Positions 7,818-16,065 of a stretch of DNA of 64,000 nucleotides are shown piece by piece. A program made the translations under genes and the position numbers. This DNA is from Granulicella sp. Lineage in GTDB: Bacteria > Acidobacteriota > Terriglobia > Terriglobales > Acidobacteriaceae. The notes beneath the pieces are model-generated. The model did no database searches and was not told the origin of the DNA. It saw only the letters and a list, made by a program, of their open reading frames with translations. The stretch is from positions 1 through 64,000 of the forward strand of contig JANYLK010000126.1 of NCBI GenBank assembly GCA_025357875.1, read 5' to 3'. How positions within the stretch are numbered: the stretch's first letter is position 1; each line of letters begins with the position of its first letter.

Positions 7818-9848
7818 ATGCAGTTTATGCAGTCGAGTCGATCCACACAGATCCAGCAGGGCTCGCCGGCCCAACCGCCCAACCGGATCATCGGCAGTGG
7901 AGAGATGGCCGACCGGGTACGAGACTACGACTGGGCCTCCACGCCGCTCGGCCCCATCGATTCCTGGTCCATCGAACTTGTCACCATCGTCAACCTCACG
8001 CTGAGTTCGACTTCACCCGCTCGACTCATGTGGGGTCCGGATTTCATCCTGATCTATAACGACGCCTATCGTCCCCTTCCTGGTCCGCGCCATCCTGAGG
8101 CACTCGGCAAGGCAGCCCGCACGGTCTATGGTGAGTCCTGGCACGTAGTCGGCCCACTACTTGAAAAGGCCTACACGACTGGCGAGACCTCCTTCTACGA
8201 AAAACTCCTCGTTCCCCTGCCTACCGAGCAGGGAATGCAGGATCACTACATCAATTATTCCTTCAACCCCATCTTTGAGGATGGAAAGATCGTCGGCCTC
8301 TTCGGCCCGCTGCATGACGTCACTGGAGAGGTTACCGCCGCGCGCAAGCTACACGAGAGCGAGGTTCGTTCCAACCGCATCCTGCAGAGCATTGGCGATG
8401 CTGTCATTGTCACCGACGCTGACGCCAGCATCACCCGCATGAACCCAGTCGCCGAGAAGCTCACAGCATGGTTGGAGGCGGACGCACTCGGCCAACCCCT
8501 CGGCAAAGTCTTCCACATCGTCAACGAATCGACCCGAGAGATCATTGAGAGCCCAGTCGCCAAGGTCAGACGCACTGGCGCTGCCGTTGCCCTCGCGAAT
8601 CACACCATCCTCATCCGCCATGACGGCACGGAAATCTACATCGACGATAGCGGCGCCCCAATCCCCGATGAGTACGGCGAACTCTCCGGCATCGTGCTTA
8701 CCTTTCGCGACGTCAGCGAAAAGCGTGCGCTCGAGCGTCAGCAGGAGCGCCTCCTGCGCGAGCTCCGCGCACGCTTCGCCGAACTCGAAGCCATTTATAA
8801 CAACGCTGCCATTGCCATGGCCCTGATCGACGCCACCGACTTCCGTTACCTCCGCGTCAATCAAAAACTTTGCGAGATCCTGGGCCTCCCCTCGGAGCAA
8901 GTGGTCGGCTCCAAAGTCAGCGACGTGGCCGGCGGCATCCCCGGCCTGCTCAAAGCGCTCCAGACCGCCGCTTCCGGTCAGCCCGTAGTTGGAGGACTGG
9001 TCGAAGGGGAGCTTTCCGCCTCGCCCGGAATTAAGCGCTTCTGGACCATAGACTACATGCCCATCTTCGGTCCCGACGGAACCGTCGTGGCCATCGCCGC
9101 CGCATCCGCCGAGATTACCCGCCAGAAGCAGGCCGAAGTCGCGCTAATTCAGTCGGAAAAATTGGCTGCGGTAGGCCGCCTCGCAGCCTCCATCGCCCAC
9201 GAAATCAACAACCCGCTCGAGTCCGTGACCAACCTCCTTTACCTGGCGCGAGGCAGCAATCCCACGCCCGAGGTTCAAGAGTATCTGGATATGGCCGAGC
9301 GAGAACTGCAACGCGTCTCCGCTATCACCAACCAGACCCTGCGCTTCTATAAGCAGACCACGCACCCTTCCGAAATCAGCTGCGATCAACTCATCGGCGG
9401 AGTCCTCAACATCTTCCAGGGACGCCTGATCAACTCCAACATCACCGTCGGTAAACGCAAGCGCGCGCACCGGCCGGTCGAATGCTATGAAGGTGAAATC
9501 CGCCAAGTCATCAGCAACCTCATCAGCAACGCTATCGACGCCATGCACCCCGACGGAGGACGCCTCTACCTTCGCAGCCGCGAGACCCGCGATCATCGCA
9601 CCGGCGCCAAAGGCCTCGCCATCACCGTCGCCGATACTGGTCCCGGCATTCCGGCCGAAACCCTGGCAAGAATCTTCGAACCTTTCTTTACCACCAAAGG
9701 TTTCAGCGGCACCGGCCTTGGCCTCTGGATCAGCCAGGAGATTGTCGAACGTCACAAGGGCAGCCTCACCGTCCGCACCAGCCGGCGCCCGGGTGCATCC
9801 GGAACCGCTTTCATCCTGTACCTCCCCTTCGACGCCGTCTCCCGATAG
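7818..9848 (+). CDS. multi-PAS soluble sensor histidine kinase
   Basis: Protein of 676 residues with no signal peptide or membrane helix, so a cytoplasmic sensor. The order is an N-terminal PAS-like sensor (about 35-170, with [11 protein letters not shown]), a second PAS (about 185-300), a third PAS (about 320-435), then a HisKA domain with phospho-acceptor His461 in [13 protein letters not shown], and a HATPase domain with N box [10 protein letters not shown] (about 567-576), G1 DTGPGIP (about 606), F box FEPFFTTK (about 620) and G2 GTGLGLWIS (about 631). The DYDWA/LGP-type N-terminus is common in kinases that sense small molecules or light in other phyla, but no ligand can be assigned. No response regulator is adjacent, so it is an orphan kinase. 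Confidence 0.95.
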   Translation: MQFMQSSRSTQIQQGSPAQPPNRIIGSGEMADRVRDYDWASTPLGPIDSWSIELVTIVNLTLSSTSPARLMWGPDFILIYNDAYRPLPGPRHPEALGKAARTVYGESWHVVGPLLEKAYTTGETSFYEKLLVPLPTEQGMQDHYINYSFNPIFEDGKIVGLFGPLHDVTGEVTAARKLHESEVRSNRILQSIGDAVIVTDADASITRMNPVAEKLTAWLEADALGQPLGKVFHIVNESTREIIESPVAKVRRTGAAVALANHTILIRHDGTEIYIDDSGAPIPDEYGELSGIVLTFRDVSEKRALERQQERLLRELRARFAELEAIYNNAAIAMALIDATDFRYLRVNQKLCEILGLPSEQVVGSKVSDVAGGIPGLLKALQTAASGQPVVGGLVEGELSASPGIKRFWTIDYMPIFGPDGTVVAIAAASAEITRQKQAEVALIQSEKLAAVGRLAASIAHEINNPLESVTNLLYLARGSNPTPEVQEYLDMAERELQRVSAITNQTLRFYKQTTHPSEISCDQLIGGVLNIFQGRLINSNITVGKRKRAHRPVECYEGEIRQVISNLISNAIDAMHPDGGRLYLRSRETRDHRTGAKGLAITVADTGPGIPAETLARIFEPFFTTKGFSGTGLGLWISQEIVERHKGSLTVRTSRRPGASGTAFILYLPFDAVSR

Positions 9849-9973
9849 CCTCCTGGGAGCGTGGCTCTATACTTCACGGCATGACGCGAGTGGCGGAGCA
9901 GCCGCGGGTGAAGCGGTTCGGGTTGCCGGAAGCTCGTCAATAGGCAGGCGAGATCGGCCACGATAAGGCCGAA

Positions 9974-10414
9974 GTGCGTGCTCTGGTGCGCAAGTTGTTC
10001 GGCGACGATGTGGCGGTGAGAAAACGGGCGGTAGATACCGCGCGTCGAGTCACGGACCGGGATCCGGGCTTGCTGGAAAAGTTTGCGGACGAGTTGGCTG
10101 GGCTGCGCGAGTCGCTGCCTGTAGAGGAGGTTCGGACGCGGTGGCATTTGGGACTGGTGGTGCCCCGGGTGGCGCAAACTCCAACGCAGCGGATGCGAGC
10201 GGCGCGCGTGATGCCGCTGCTGGCGGAAGATGAAAGCAATGTAGTTCGCTGCCCGGCCATTGAGGGGTTGGGGACGTTGGCCCTGCGAGATGCTACGTTT
10301 CGAGACGAGGCGGATGCGCTGGTGGAGCGGTTTCTATGGGACGGCACGCCCGCGATGAAATGCCATGCTCGGCACACGCGGAAGATGCTGGCAAAGAAGT
10401 ATGGGGAGCAGTAA
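9974..10414 (+). CDS. HEAT-like helical repeat protein (possibly N-terminally broken)
   Basis: Protein of 146 residues if read from the GTG at 9974, which has AAGG 5 bases upstream. The sequence is a series of charged amphipathic helices with RRVTDRDPGLLEKFADEL and RAARVMPLLAEDESNV, resembling HEAT/Armadillo-type repeats that bind proteins or nucleic acid. In the same frame an ATG at 9881 opens MTRVAEQPRVKRFGLPEARQ and then meets TAG at 9941, 11 codons before the GTG. The upstream codons continue the protein-like sequence, so the gene may carry a nonsense mutation that removed about 31 residues. It is followed immediately by an AT-rich inverted repeat and a dead toxin-antitoxin pair. Confidence 0.65.
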   Translation: MRALVRKLFGDDVAVRKRAVDTARRVTDRDPGLLEKFADELAGLRESLPVEEVRTRWHLGLVVPRVAQTPTQRMRAARVMPLLAEDESNVVRCPAIEGLGTLALRDATFRDEADALVERFLWDGTPAMKCHARHTRKMLAKKYGEQ

Positions 10415-10418
10415 AGGG

Positions 10419-10443
10419 AAAAATGACTATGCTGGTCATTTTT
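10419..10443. promoter_or_regulatory. 9-bp inverted repeat, candidate operator or terminator
   Basis: AAAAATGAC and GTCATTTTT flank a 7-base spacer, giving a perfect palindrome 4 bases after the HEAT-like stop and 11 bases before the decayed antitoxin start. VapB/Phd antitoxins usually bind palindromes in this position; a weak terminator for the upstream gene is the alternative. Confidence 0.5.
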
Positions 10444-10454
10444 GGGGGTGTGCG

Positions 10455-10713
10455 ATGGTGAGCTGGGGTATTGCGGAGTGAAGGCGAAGGCGAGCGAGGT
10501 CGTCGAAAGCGCCCAGACGAAGGGGCCGCAGGAGATTACTCGGCACGGCAAACAGGTCGCACTACTCATCTCGCCCGAGGGGTGGGAGAAGATGAACCGT
10601 ACGCCGGAGCGAATACCCGAATCATGTCTTAATTTTCCAAGAGTTCGCTGGCCATCGGCTCTGGCATCGATCTGCGCAGGTCGCGATTAAGGGCGCGGAA
10701 GGTCGAACTCTGA
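10455..10713 (+). pseudogene. decayed Phd/VapB-type antitoxin
   Basis: The ATG at 10455 opens MVSWGIAE and then meets TGA. Shifting the frame by one base continues directly into VKAKASEVVESAQTKG and ITRHGKQVALLISPEGW, the classic DNA-binding half of a Phd/YefM antitoxin. A second shift is needed near 10630 to reach KSSLAIGSGIDLRRSR and the terminal RARKVEL with its TGA at 10711, the toxin-binding tail. Two single-base indels therefore kill an otherwise complete antitoxin of about 85 residues. It overlaps the toxin remnant, as in intact operons. Confidence 0.8.
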
Positions 10714-11116
10714 ATACCTACTGGACACGGACGTCGTCTCGAAATCTAGGAAGCTGCCTCCCAATCCTCGCGTGGACGCCTGGATGCAGCGCGCCGATGA
10801 CCGCGAGATGTACATTAGCGACATCACGTATGCCGAGCTTTGGCACGGAATTCACCTTCTGCCGGCGGGCAAGCGGCGAACGAATTTAGAGGAATGGGTG
10901 GAAGGCGATCTTTGCATGCACTTTTTCAACCGCGTGGTCAGTGTCGGGTTGGGCGTTGCCAGGAGGTACGGCAGTCTGATGGCACGAGCCGAGAAAAACG
11001 ATTCTCTCCAAGCGCGATGGATACTCTGATCGCCCGCCATCGCCGAGGATAACGGAATGATTCGTTGCCACTTTAAATCGAAAGAACTTCGCGCGGCTGG
11101 GTGTAGAGTTTGTTGA
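10712..11116 (+). pseudogene. decayed VapC PIN-domain toxin
   Basis: The frame beginning EYLLDTDVVSKSRKLPP carries the first PIN-domain acidic residues (LLDTDV), then the second conserved region ISDITYAELWHGI. It stops early at 11027-11029 after DSLQARWIL. The third PIN region, MDTLIA, which supplies the last acidic residue, lies in another frame, and IAEDNGM..RAAGCRV returns to the first frame. The start codon is also gone: EYLLD is preceded by TCT where an ATG would be expected. VapC toxins are Mg-dependent RNases; this copy cannot make a functional one. The order and overlap with the antitoxin remnant are those of a type II vapBC operon. Confidence 0.8.
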
Positions 11117-11131
11117 GTTCTAAGGTGGAGA

Positions 11132-11170
11132 CCCCACTCATGACGGGAAGCTGTCATGAATGGGGCACCC
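11132..11170. repeat. REP-like imperfect palindrome, copy 2
   Basis: Arms CCCCACTCATGAC (11132-11144) and GTCATGAATGGGG (11153-11165) pair with one mismatch over an 8-base loop and end in GGGGCACCC. The GGGGCACCC/GGGTGCCCC edge is shared with the palindrome at 4926-4973. Confidence 0.65.
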
Positions 11171-11278
11171 GGCACCCGGCGGTGAAGTTCATCCCGCGTT
11201 GCAACGACAGATCCTCGCGATTACACATTTCGATATACGAGATGATTTGGTTTGATCGCATATTCGGTATTATGTACG

Positions 11279-11310
11279 CACGAAGGCCGCCAGCAATGGC
11301 GGCCTTCGTG
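11279..11310 (-). terminator. 14-bp hairpin at the 3' end of the radical SAM gene
   Basis: CACGAAGGCCGCCA pairs perfectly with TGGCGGCCTTCGTG over a 4-base loop, 21 bases beyond the radical SAM stop codon. There is no T-run on the minus strand, so it may stabilise or process the 3' end instead of terminating by itself. Confidence 0.5.
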
Positions 11311-11330
11311 TTGCTGATGATGCGGATTGC

Positions 11331-13430
11331 TCAATCGCCAGCTACGGTCTCTTCGACTTTGGCTGCGGAGGCAGCGGGTTTGATTTCACCAAGTGAGATG
11401 AAGCCTGCGGGGGCGTCTGGTTCCTGGAGGATTTCCTTGCGGTAGAGCTTGGCCATGCGGGCATTTTCGGCGTCCAGCTTCAGCTTCGCATCGCGTGCTC
11501 GGATCTTCTCTTCGCGGGCATTCTTGGCGATGCCGCTCTTCTCGAACGTATCGTTGGCAGCCGCGTCGATGTGGGACTGGTTGAGCACCAGATCATACTT
11601 GTCCGCGGTGTCCAGGCCAACCTTCTTGCCGCCGGCGAAGATCTCGTGACGGCCATGCTCCTCGTACCACTTGGTGAGCGTGGAGGTCATGTGCATCTTT
11701 TCGATGATGTTGCGCCAGCCCACGCCGGTGTTGTAGGCGCAGAAGGAAATCTCGCCTTCCTGCGTGGCGTACGGAATGATGCACTGCTCCGTCCTGCGGA
11801 AGTCGTAGTTGAAGAGATCCTGAAACCACATGCCAGCGATGAAGAGGAAGTTCCAGCGATCGCCGCGGCGCTTCGTAATATCTTCCATGGTGCGGTCGGC
11901 GGTGACCTTGCCGTAGTCGCGTCCGGATGCTCCAAAGCTCTTGTCAAACTTGGTGAGCAGATCCTTGATCTTGAAGTGTGTGGGCGCCATGTCCGGCTTG
12001 TAGTTGCGGATGAGCGCGAGCGACGCGCCGAGCATGGTGAGGAATTTGCCGCGCGCTGCATCGTTGACGCGGGCAATGTCCTTGGCCAGGCGGTCTGCGT
12101 TGATGAAGGCTGTGACCGGTACGGCTTCCTTGGTCTCCTTGTCGATCATCAGCGCCATAGAGATTCCGCAGTTCGGGTGGCAACCGCAGGAGAGCTGGCC
12201 CCAGTCGCGGTCGGGACCGTGAACGAGATCGGCCCAGTCGGAGAAGGTGGACATGAAGGAGATGGGGAACCAGTCGCGCGTGGGCTCGCCGAGGCCGGTC
12301 TGATTCTTGACGTCGTGGGCCATGTGGCTGAGCGTGTAGCGCTGAGCGGCGCGACGCTCATCTGAAACGGCTTCGTCGCGGCCGGTGAAGCTGACCGGCT
12401 GGAAAGAAAGGAAGTTGATCTTTTTCGGGTTGTCCAGCGCGAACTGGATGATGTTGCCAACCTGCTCGTTGTTGATGCCGTTGATGATGGTGGTGACGGG
12501 GACGATGTCGACTCCAGCCTCGTAGAGGTTATGGATGGCCTGGAGTTTGACATCAAATGCGTTGCCGACCTTGCGATGCGAGTTGGCGGCGTTGCCGATT
12601 CCGTCGAACTGGAGGTAGGCATAGCGCAGGCCGGCCTCGGCGGCGGCCTTGGCGAACTCCTTCGACTTGGCGAACTCGATGCCGTTAGTGGCAGCCTGAA
12701 CGCTGGTGTAGCCGACCTTGCGCGCGTAGGCGACGGCGTCAAGGAAGTAAGGAGAAAGGGTGGGCTCGCCGCCGGAGAACTGAACGGACATCTGGCGACG
12801 CGGCTTGATGGTGACGGCGTTGTCGAGCATGGTCTTGATCTCGTCCCACGTGAGTTCGTGGACGAAGCCGACCTGATTGGCGTCCATGAAGCAGGGGTCG
12901 CACATCATGTTGCAACGATTGGTGAGGTCGATGGTCAGGACCGAGCCGCGGCCGTGAGTGACGGTGGAGGTGCCGTGGTTGTGGAGACCTTTATCGTTGT
13001 GAGCGCGAATGTCGCGGCCGGGGAAAACCTCTTCGAGGTGCTTGAAGAAGGCGGGGTCAATGGACATAACATCTTCAAAGTGACCGTGGATGGGGCAATC
13101 CTTGACCATCAGGATTTTGCCGTCGCGCTCAATGATCTGCGCCTTGATCTCGCCAACCTTTTCATTAAGCAGGATCTCGTGCGGCAGCTTGCCGTCTACG
13201 ATCTGCTGGCGGATTTCTGGGACGCACTTGGGACAGAGCGAGTCGGTGGTGCGGGGCCAGCCCAAGGGGGGCTTCTCTTTTTCGTAAGACTTCAGCAGCG
13301 GCTTGTCGCTCCACTTGGGCGTAAAGCTGGGACTATCGCTGACCATGGAGTTGAGTCCGTTGTAGATGACCCATCCACCCTTTGCGACTTGAACCAGAGC
13401 TTTTTCAAATACCTTTGCGCGCTTTGCCAT
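11331..13430 (-). CDS. cysteine-rich radical SAM protein, tetraether-lipid-synthase (Tes)-like
   Basis: Protein of 699 residues from the ATG at 13430, preceded by AGGAGAG; a GTG start 25 codons upstream has no such signal. The radical SAM motif is C173-x3-C177-x2-C180 in NRCNMMCDPCF, followed by SGGEPT at 219-224. N-terminal cysteines LCPKC (66, 69) and DCPIHG (112) form a probable zinc-ribbon or metal site. A further cluster set is SCGCHPNC (415, 417, 421), with C550 and C564 near the end. This layout of an N-terminal C..C..C-HG region, a CxxxCxxC core and later cysteines is that of the Tes/MJ0619-like family, which joins lipid tails in archaeal tetraethers; bacterial homologues are proposed to make membrane-spanning lipids. 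That role is inference here. No lipid gene is adjacent. Confidence 0.8.
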   Translation of the reverse strand: MAKRAKVFEKALVQVAKGGWVIYNGLNSMVSDSPSFTPKWSDKPLLKSYEKEKPPLGWPRTTDSLCPKCVPEIRQQIVDGKLPHEILLNEKVGEIKAQIIERDGKILMVKDCPIHGHFEDVMSIDPAFFKHLEEVFPGRDIRAHNDKGLHNHGTSTVTHGRGSVLTIDLTNRCNMMCDPCFMDANQVGFVHELTWDEIKTMLDNAVTIKPRRQMSVQFSGGEPTLSPYFLDAVAYARKVGYTSVQAATNGIEFAKSKEFAKAAAEAGLRYAYLQFDGIGNAANSHRKVGNAFDVKLQAIHNLYEAGVDIVPVTTIINGINNEQVGNIIQFALDNPKKINFLSFQPVSFTGRDEAVSDERRAAQRYTLSHMAHDVKNQTGLGEPTRDWFPISFMSTFSDWADLVHGPDRDWGQLSCGCHPNCGISMALMIDKETKEAVPVTAFINADRLAKDIARVNDAARGKFLTMLGASLALIRNYKPDMAPTHFKIKDLLTKFDKSFGASGRDYGKVTADRTMEDITKRRGDRWNFLFIAGMWFQDLFNYDFRRTEQCIIPYATQEGEISFCAYNTGVGWRNIIEKMHMTSTLTKWYEEHGRHEIFAGGKKVGLDTADKYDLVLNQSHIDAAANDTFEKSGIAKNAREEKIRARDAKLKLDAENARMAKLYRKEILQEPDAPAGFISLGEIKPAASAAKVEETVAGD

Positions 13431-13710
13431 GTGTGATTTCTCTCCTAAAGAATGTTGGTCATACGGGGCCGGAAGTCTCGATGTACTGGGCCTGAGTTCA
13501 TCCACAACGTTTAACGAAGCATTAGTCGAAGTGTAACGGGATGAACGTAAATCTCAGACAATCATGCCAATGGCAAGTAAGATGCTCTCCAGAAGTAAGA
13601 GTATCGGGGTAACGCAGGTAATCGAAGGAGTGATTACCGAACGGCAGGATCATGCATTGAATGGGGAAAGGGGGCGGTGAACGGAGGGTCGGGTATCCGA
13701 CTCATGGGGC

Positions 13711-14853
13711 TCAGATTCGAACAGTTTTTTCTATGCCATCGATAATTTGTCGTTCCTCGGGGCTCGACCAGGTCTCAATGAAGAAGAGAACTTTCAGGCT
13801 GCGGCGACGCACGATGTAGCGCTGATGGATCAATAGGCGGGCGCGATTCGTGAAGGATGCCTCAAAACTTTGGGCTGAATGGCCATTGAGAATTGCGTGC
13901 GAAGACGTGATCTCGGCGTCGGAGTGGGTTTCGCGAACCTGCGCTTTGTTGGCGTCGATGGTGCTGGCCACCGCATAGATGGCAAATTGCTCGATCACGA
14001 TAATGGAGCAGCCTTCCTCGCCGGAAAGTTGAACGAGGGTGTCCTTGGGACGACTATATTCCCAGCTTGCAGGGGCGGTTAGTTCGATGTGCTCAGTCGG
14101 ATTGCGATATAAGAGTCCGAAAGGACCTTGCTCCAAGATTCCCTTTGCGTTCACCGAATGGCCGCTCAAAGCACGAAGAGCGCCAAAACCGACGACTGTC
14201 GATATTCCAAGAATCAGGAAAATAGCCGACGCCGCAGCCGGCAGAAGGCCTCCGGGGTTTGCCCGTTCGATTGCGCCCGGTTGTCCGTGGTCTGTTTGAT
14301 CAAGTTCCGGGTAGCTTGCGAGCAGGCGCTCACGAGCAACGCGATAAGCGTCGGCGGCAATGGCGATCTGGAGTGTGATGGCGAGAATTGAGGTCCAGAC
14401 GTTCGTTCGGAGCAGGAGGACGACTTGCACAGCACTGACTGCAAAGAAGCAAAGAATGCCTTTCGTTCGGTCTCCGAGGTAAAAGTATCCAAAACCCTTG
14501 GTGAGAAGATTCAGCATTGCGGCGATACGTGGATTAGCCCCTGTCAGGAGAGACGTGGCACCTGCATTCCATTCGCGCGCGGAAAAATACGCGTCCGCCA
14601 TTGCGAACCAGTACACAACGAGGACCATCAGAATGGCTTGGCCGTGCAGGGTGCCGCTTCCATAGGTCACGACGGCAAGAGCGATGCCTTGACACACAAT
14701 TAGCCACTTTGCATGTTGCCAAAGGCCGATGTAGAGATGACCCAAACCTGGAAAAAGTATTGAGAGGAGCAGCGCCACGGCCGGACTGCGGTGCTCAGCA
14801 GAGGGGTCTAGTTCCGACGGGATAGCCGTTTCAAGCGAGATTGGCGATGACAC
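13711..14853 (-). CDS. multi-pass membrane protein with C-terminal exported domain, function unknown
   Basis: Protein of 380 residues starting at a GTG with no clear Shine-Dalgarno. The N-terminal half has several hydrophobic segments (about 23-45, 50-65, 70-88, 108-130 and 135-165), and LSILFPGLGHLYIG with GFGYFYLGDR recalls the paired glycine-rich helices of TM2-like or DUF6677-like proteins. A further helix (about 203-225) leads to a soluble C-terminal part with alternating beta-like sequence (PASWEYSRPKDTLVQLSG), which probably faces the periplasm. No enzyme motif is visible. It stands alone downstream of a 29-base dispersed repeat and upstream of the radical SAM gene in the same orientation, but the 280-base gap argues against one transcript. 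Confidence 0.75.
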   Translation of the reverse strand: MSSPISLETAIPSELDPSAEHRSPAVALLLSILFPGLGHLYIGLWQHAKWLIVCQGIALAVVTYGSGTLHGQAILMVLVVYWFAMADAYFSAREWNAGATSLLTGANPRIAAMLNLLTKGFGYFYLGDRTKGILCFFAVSAVQVVLLLRTNVWTSILAITLQIAIAADAYRVARERLLASYPELDQTDHGQPGAIERANPGGLLPAAASAIFLILGISTVVGFGALRALSGHSVNAKGILEQGPFGLLYRNPTEHIELTAPASWEYSRPKDTLVQLSGEEGCSIIVIEQFAIYAVASTIDANKAQVRETHSDAEITSSHAILNGHSAQSFEASFTNRARLLIHQRYIVRRRSLKVLFFIETWSSPEERQIIDGIEKTVRI

Positions 14854-14883
14854 AGTCCGAATTGTTGCACAGCGAGCAAAATG

Positions 14884-14912
14884 CGGGGATTCTTCGCTGC
14901 GCTCAGAATGAC
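14884..14912 (-). repeat. 29-base dispersed repeat, copy 2
   Basis: Exact reverse complement of 5061-5089, lying in the gap between the membrane-protein gene and the next secreted protein. Confidence 0.9.
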
Positions 14913-15000
14913 ATCTTAATAGAAGGGTCAGGATGACAACTTGTTGGCAGGTGCGCGCGGGCGTGGATGGCTCATGATGGTTCCGTTGCTCTGCGCTGAG

Positions 15001-15948
15001 CTACGGGATGGAGTATTGGTCGCGGGAGATGGGATTAAGGACTCGCTGGACGAAGATGACGCGGATGTGAATGCGCCGGGCGAAGTCAGGAAGAAACTCG
15101 GTGATGAGGTTGTCGACCGGGTCGGCGGCGTATCCGAACATGATGCGGCGGACCGTCGAGGGACCGTTGCCATTGATGCCGGGAACGTATAGGTTGCCGA
15201 TTTCCGCGGCGATGGGGTACGTCAGCAAGCTGGCGAAGTTGGGCACGGAGGTGCCGGAGTCACTCTGCGCAATGGCGGTGTGGGAGACGGCGTGAAGCAC
15301 TCGGCGGAGGATGCTCGCGTGTGGCATGCGGTGATAGTGCGGGTCTTCGTGGGCGATCGAGGGAATGAGGAATGTGCCGAAAGCCTCGCCGGTCGCATCC
15401 TGCAACAGGCTGTAGCCGGCATTCCTGGCGAAGCCGATGCCGCCAGGGCCGTAGGCGGTGTGCGAGTTGATGGCGACGTTGAGGGCGGCGATGTAGGTGA
15501 TGGTAGCCAGGTTGCCGGGATCGGTGAGATTGCGGACTGCGAGGCGGGCTTTCTGCGCTGGACTGAGCGGGACCGCGGTGGTGTTGTCGAGGAAGCGGAC
15601 GTACGGGTTCGGAGAGGCGACGCAGGGTTCGCGGGTACCGTCGGCGCTGTCCACATCAGGGCCGCGATTGAAGATGGAGCGGGTGCTGCAGGGCAAGGCG
15701 AAGATGGCGGCGAACTCAGCCGAGCGGGAGGCGCTGGGGGCCATGGGCAGCGACGCCAGGGTGAAGCCGGCCGGTGATGGCGAAGGCGTGAACGCGAACG
15801 CCGGCTTGATCAGGGATGCTTCGATGGCAGGCTGGAGGGACGACGGCGGCTGGATTTGCAGGGGGATTTGCGATTGTGCGGCAGCGGGCAGGGGAAGCAG
15901 CGCCAAAACGGCGAGGAACAACGCGGAAGACAGCATGATCTTTCGCAT
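15001..15948 (-). CDS. secreted protein of unknown function, paralogue 1
   Basis: Protein of 315 residues with a clear signal peptide (MRKIMLSSALFLAVLALL to about AAAQS). A Pro/Ser/Ala-rich linker (about 28-80) leads to a compact domain with FGTFLIPSIAHEDPHYHR and SDSGTSVPNFASLLTYP. The same landmarks (HEDPxY, SDSGxxVPNF) occur in the next gene, so the two are divergent tandem paralogues. I do not recognise a named family; the histidine- and acid-rich HEDPHYHR could bind metal, but that is speculation. Predicted to be periplasmic or outer-membrane associated. The 117-base gap and shared direction would allow joint transcription with 16066-16959. Confidence 0.82.
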   Translation of the reverse strand: MRKIMLSSALFLAVLALLPLPAAAQSQIPLQIQPPSSLQPAIEASLIKPAFAFTPSPSPAGFTLASLPMAPSASRSAEFAAIFALPCSTRSIFNRGPDVDSADGTREPCVASPNPYVRFLDNTTAVPLSPAQKARLAVRNLTDPGNLATITYIAALNVAINSHTAYGPGGIGFARNAGYSLLQDATGEAFGTFLIPSIAHEDPHYHRMPHASILRRVLHAVSHTAIAQSDSGTSVPNFASLLTYPIAAEIGNLYVPGINGNGPSTVRRIMFGYAADPVDNLITEFLPDFARRIHIRVIFVQRVLNPISRDQYSIP

Positions 15949-16065
15949 GGGGGCTGCTCGCCTCAGACTTATATATAGCCCGAGAGACGGATCGGCGGAA
16001 GAAGACTTGTCGGGTATTTACTTATTTTGTGAGATGTGCTATGTGACTACGATGCTGAGGGCTTA

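Noticed and set aside
12531..13436. A 301-codon open frame on the plus strand
   Set aside because: Antisense to the radical SAM gene, whose motifs fix the true strand.
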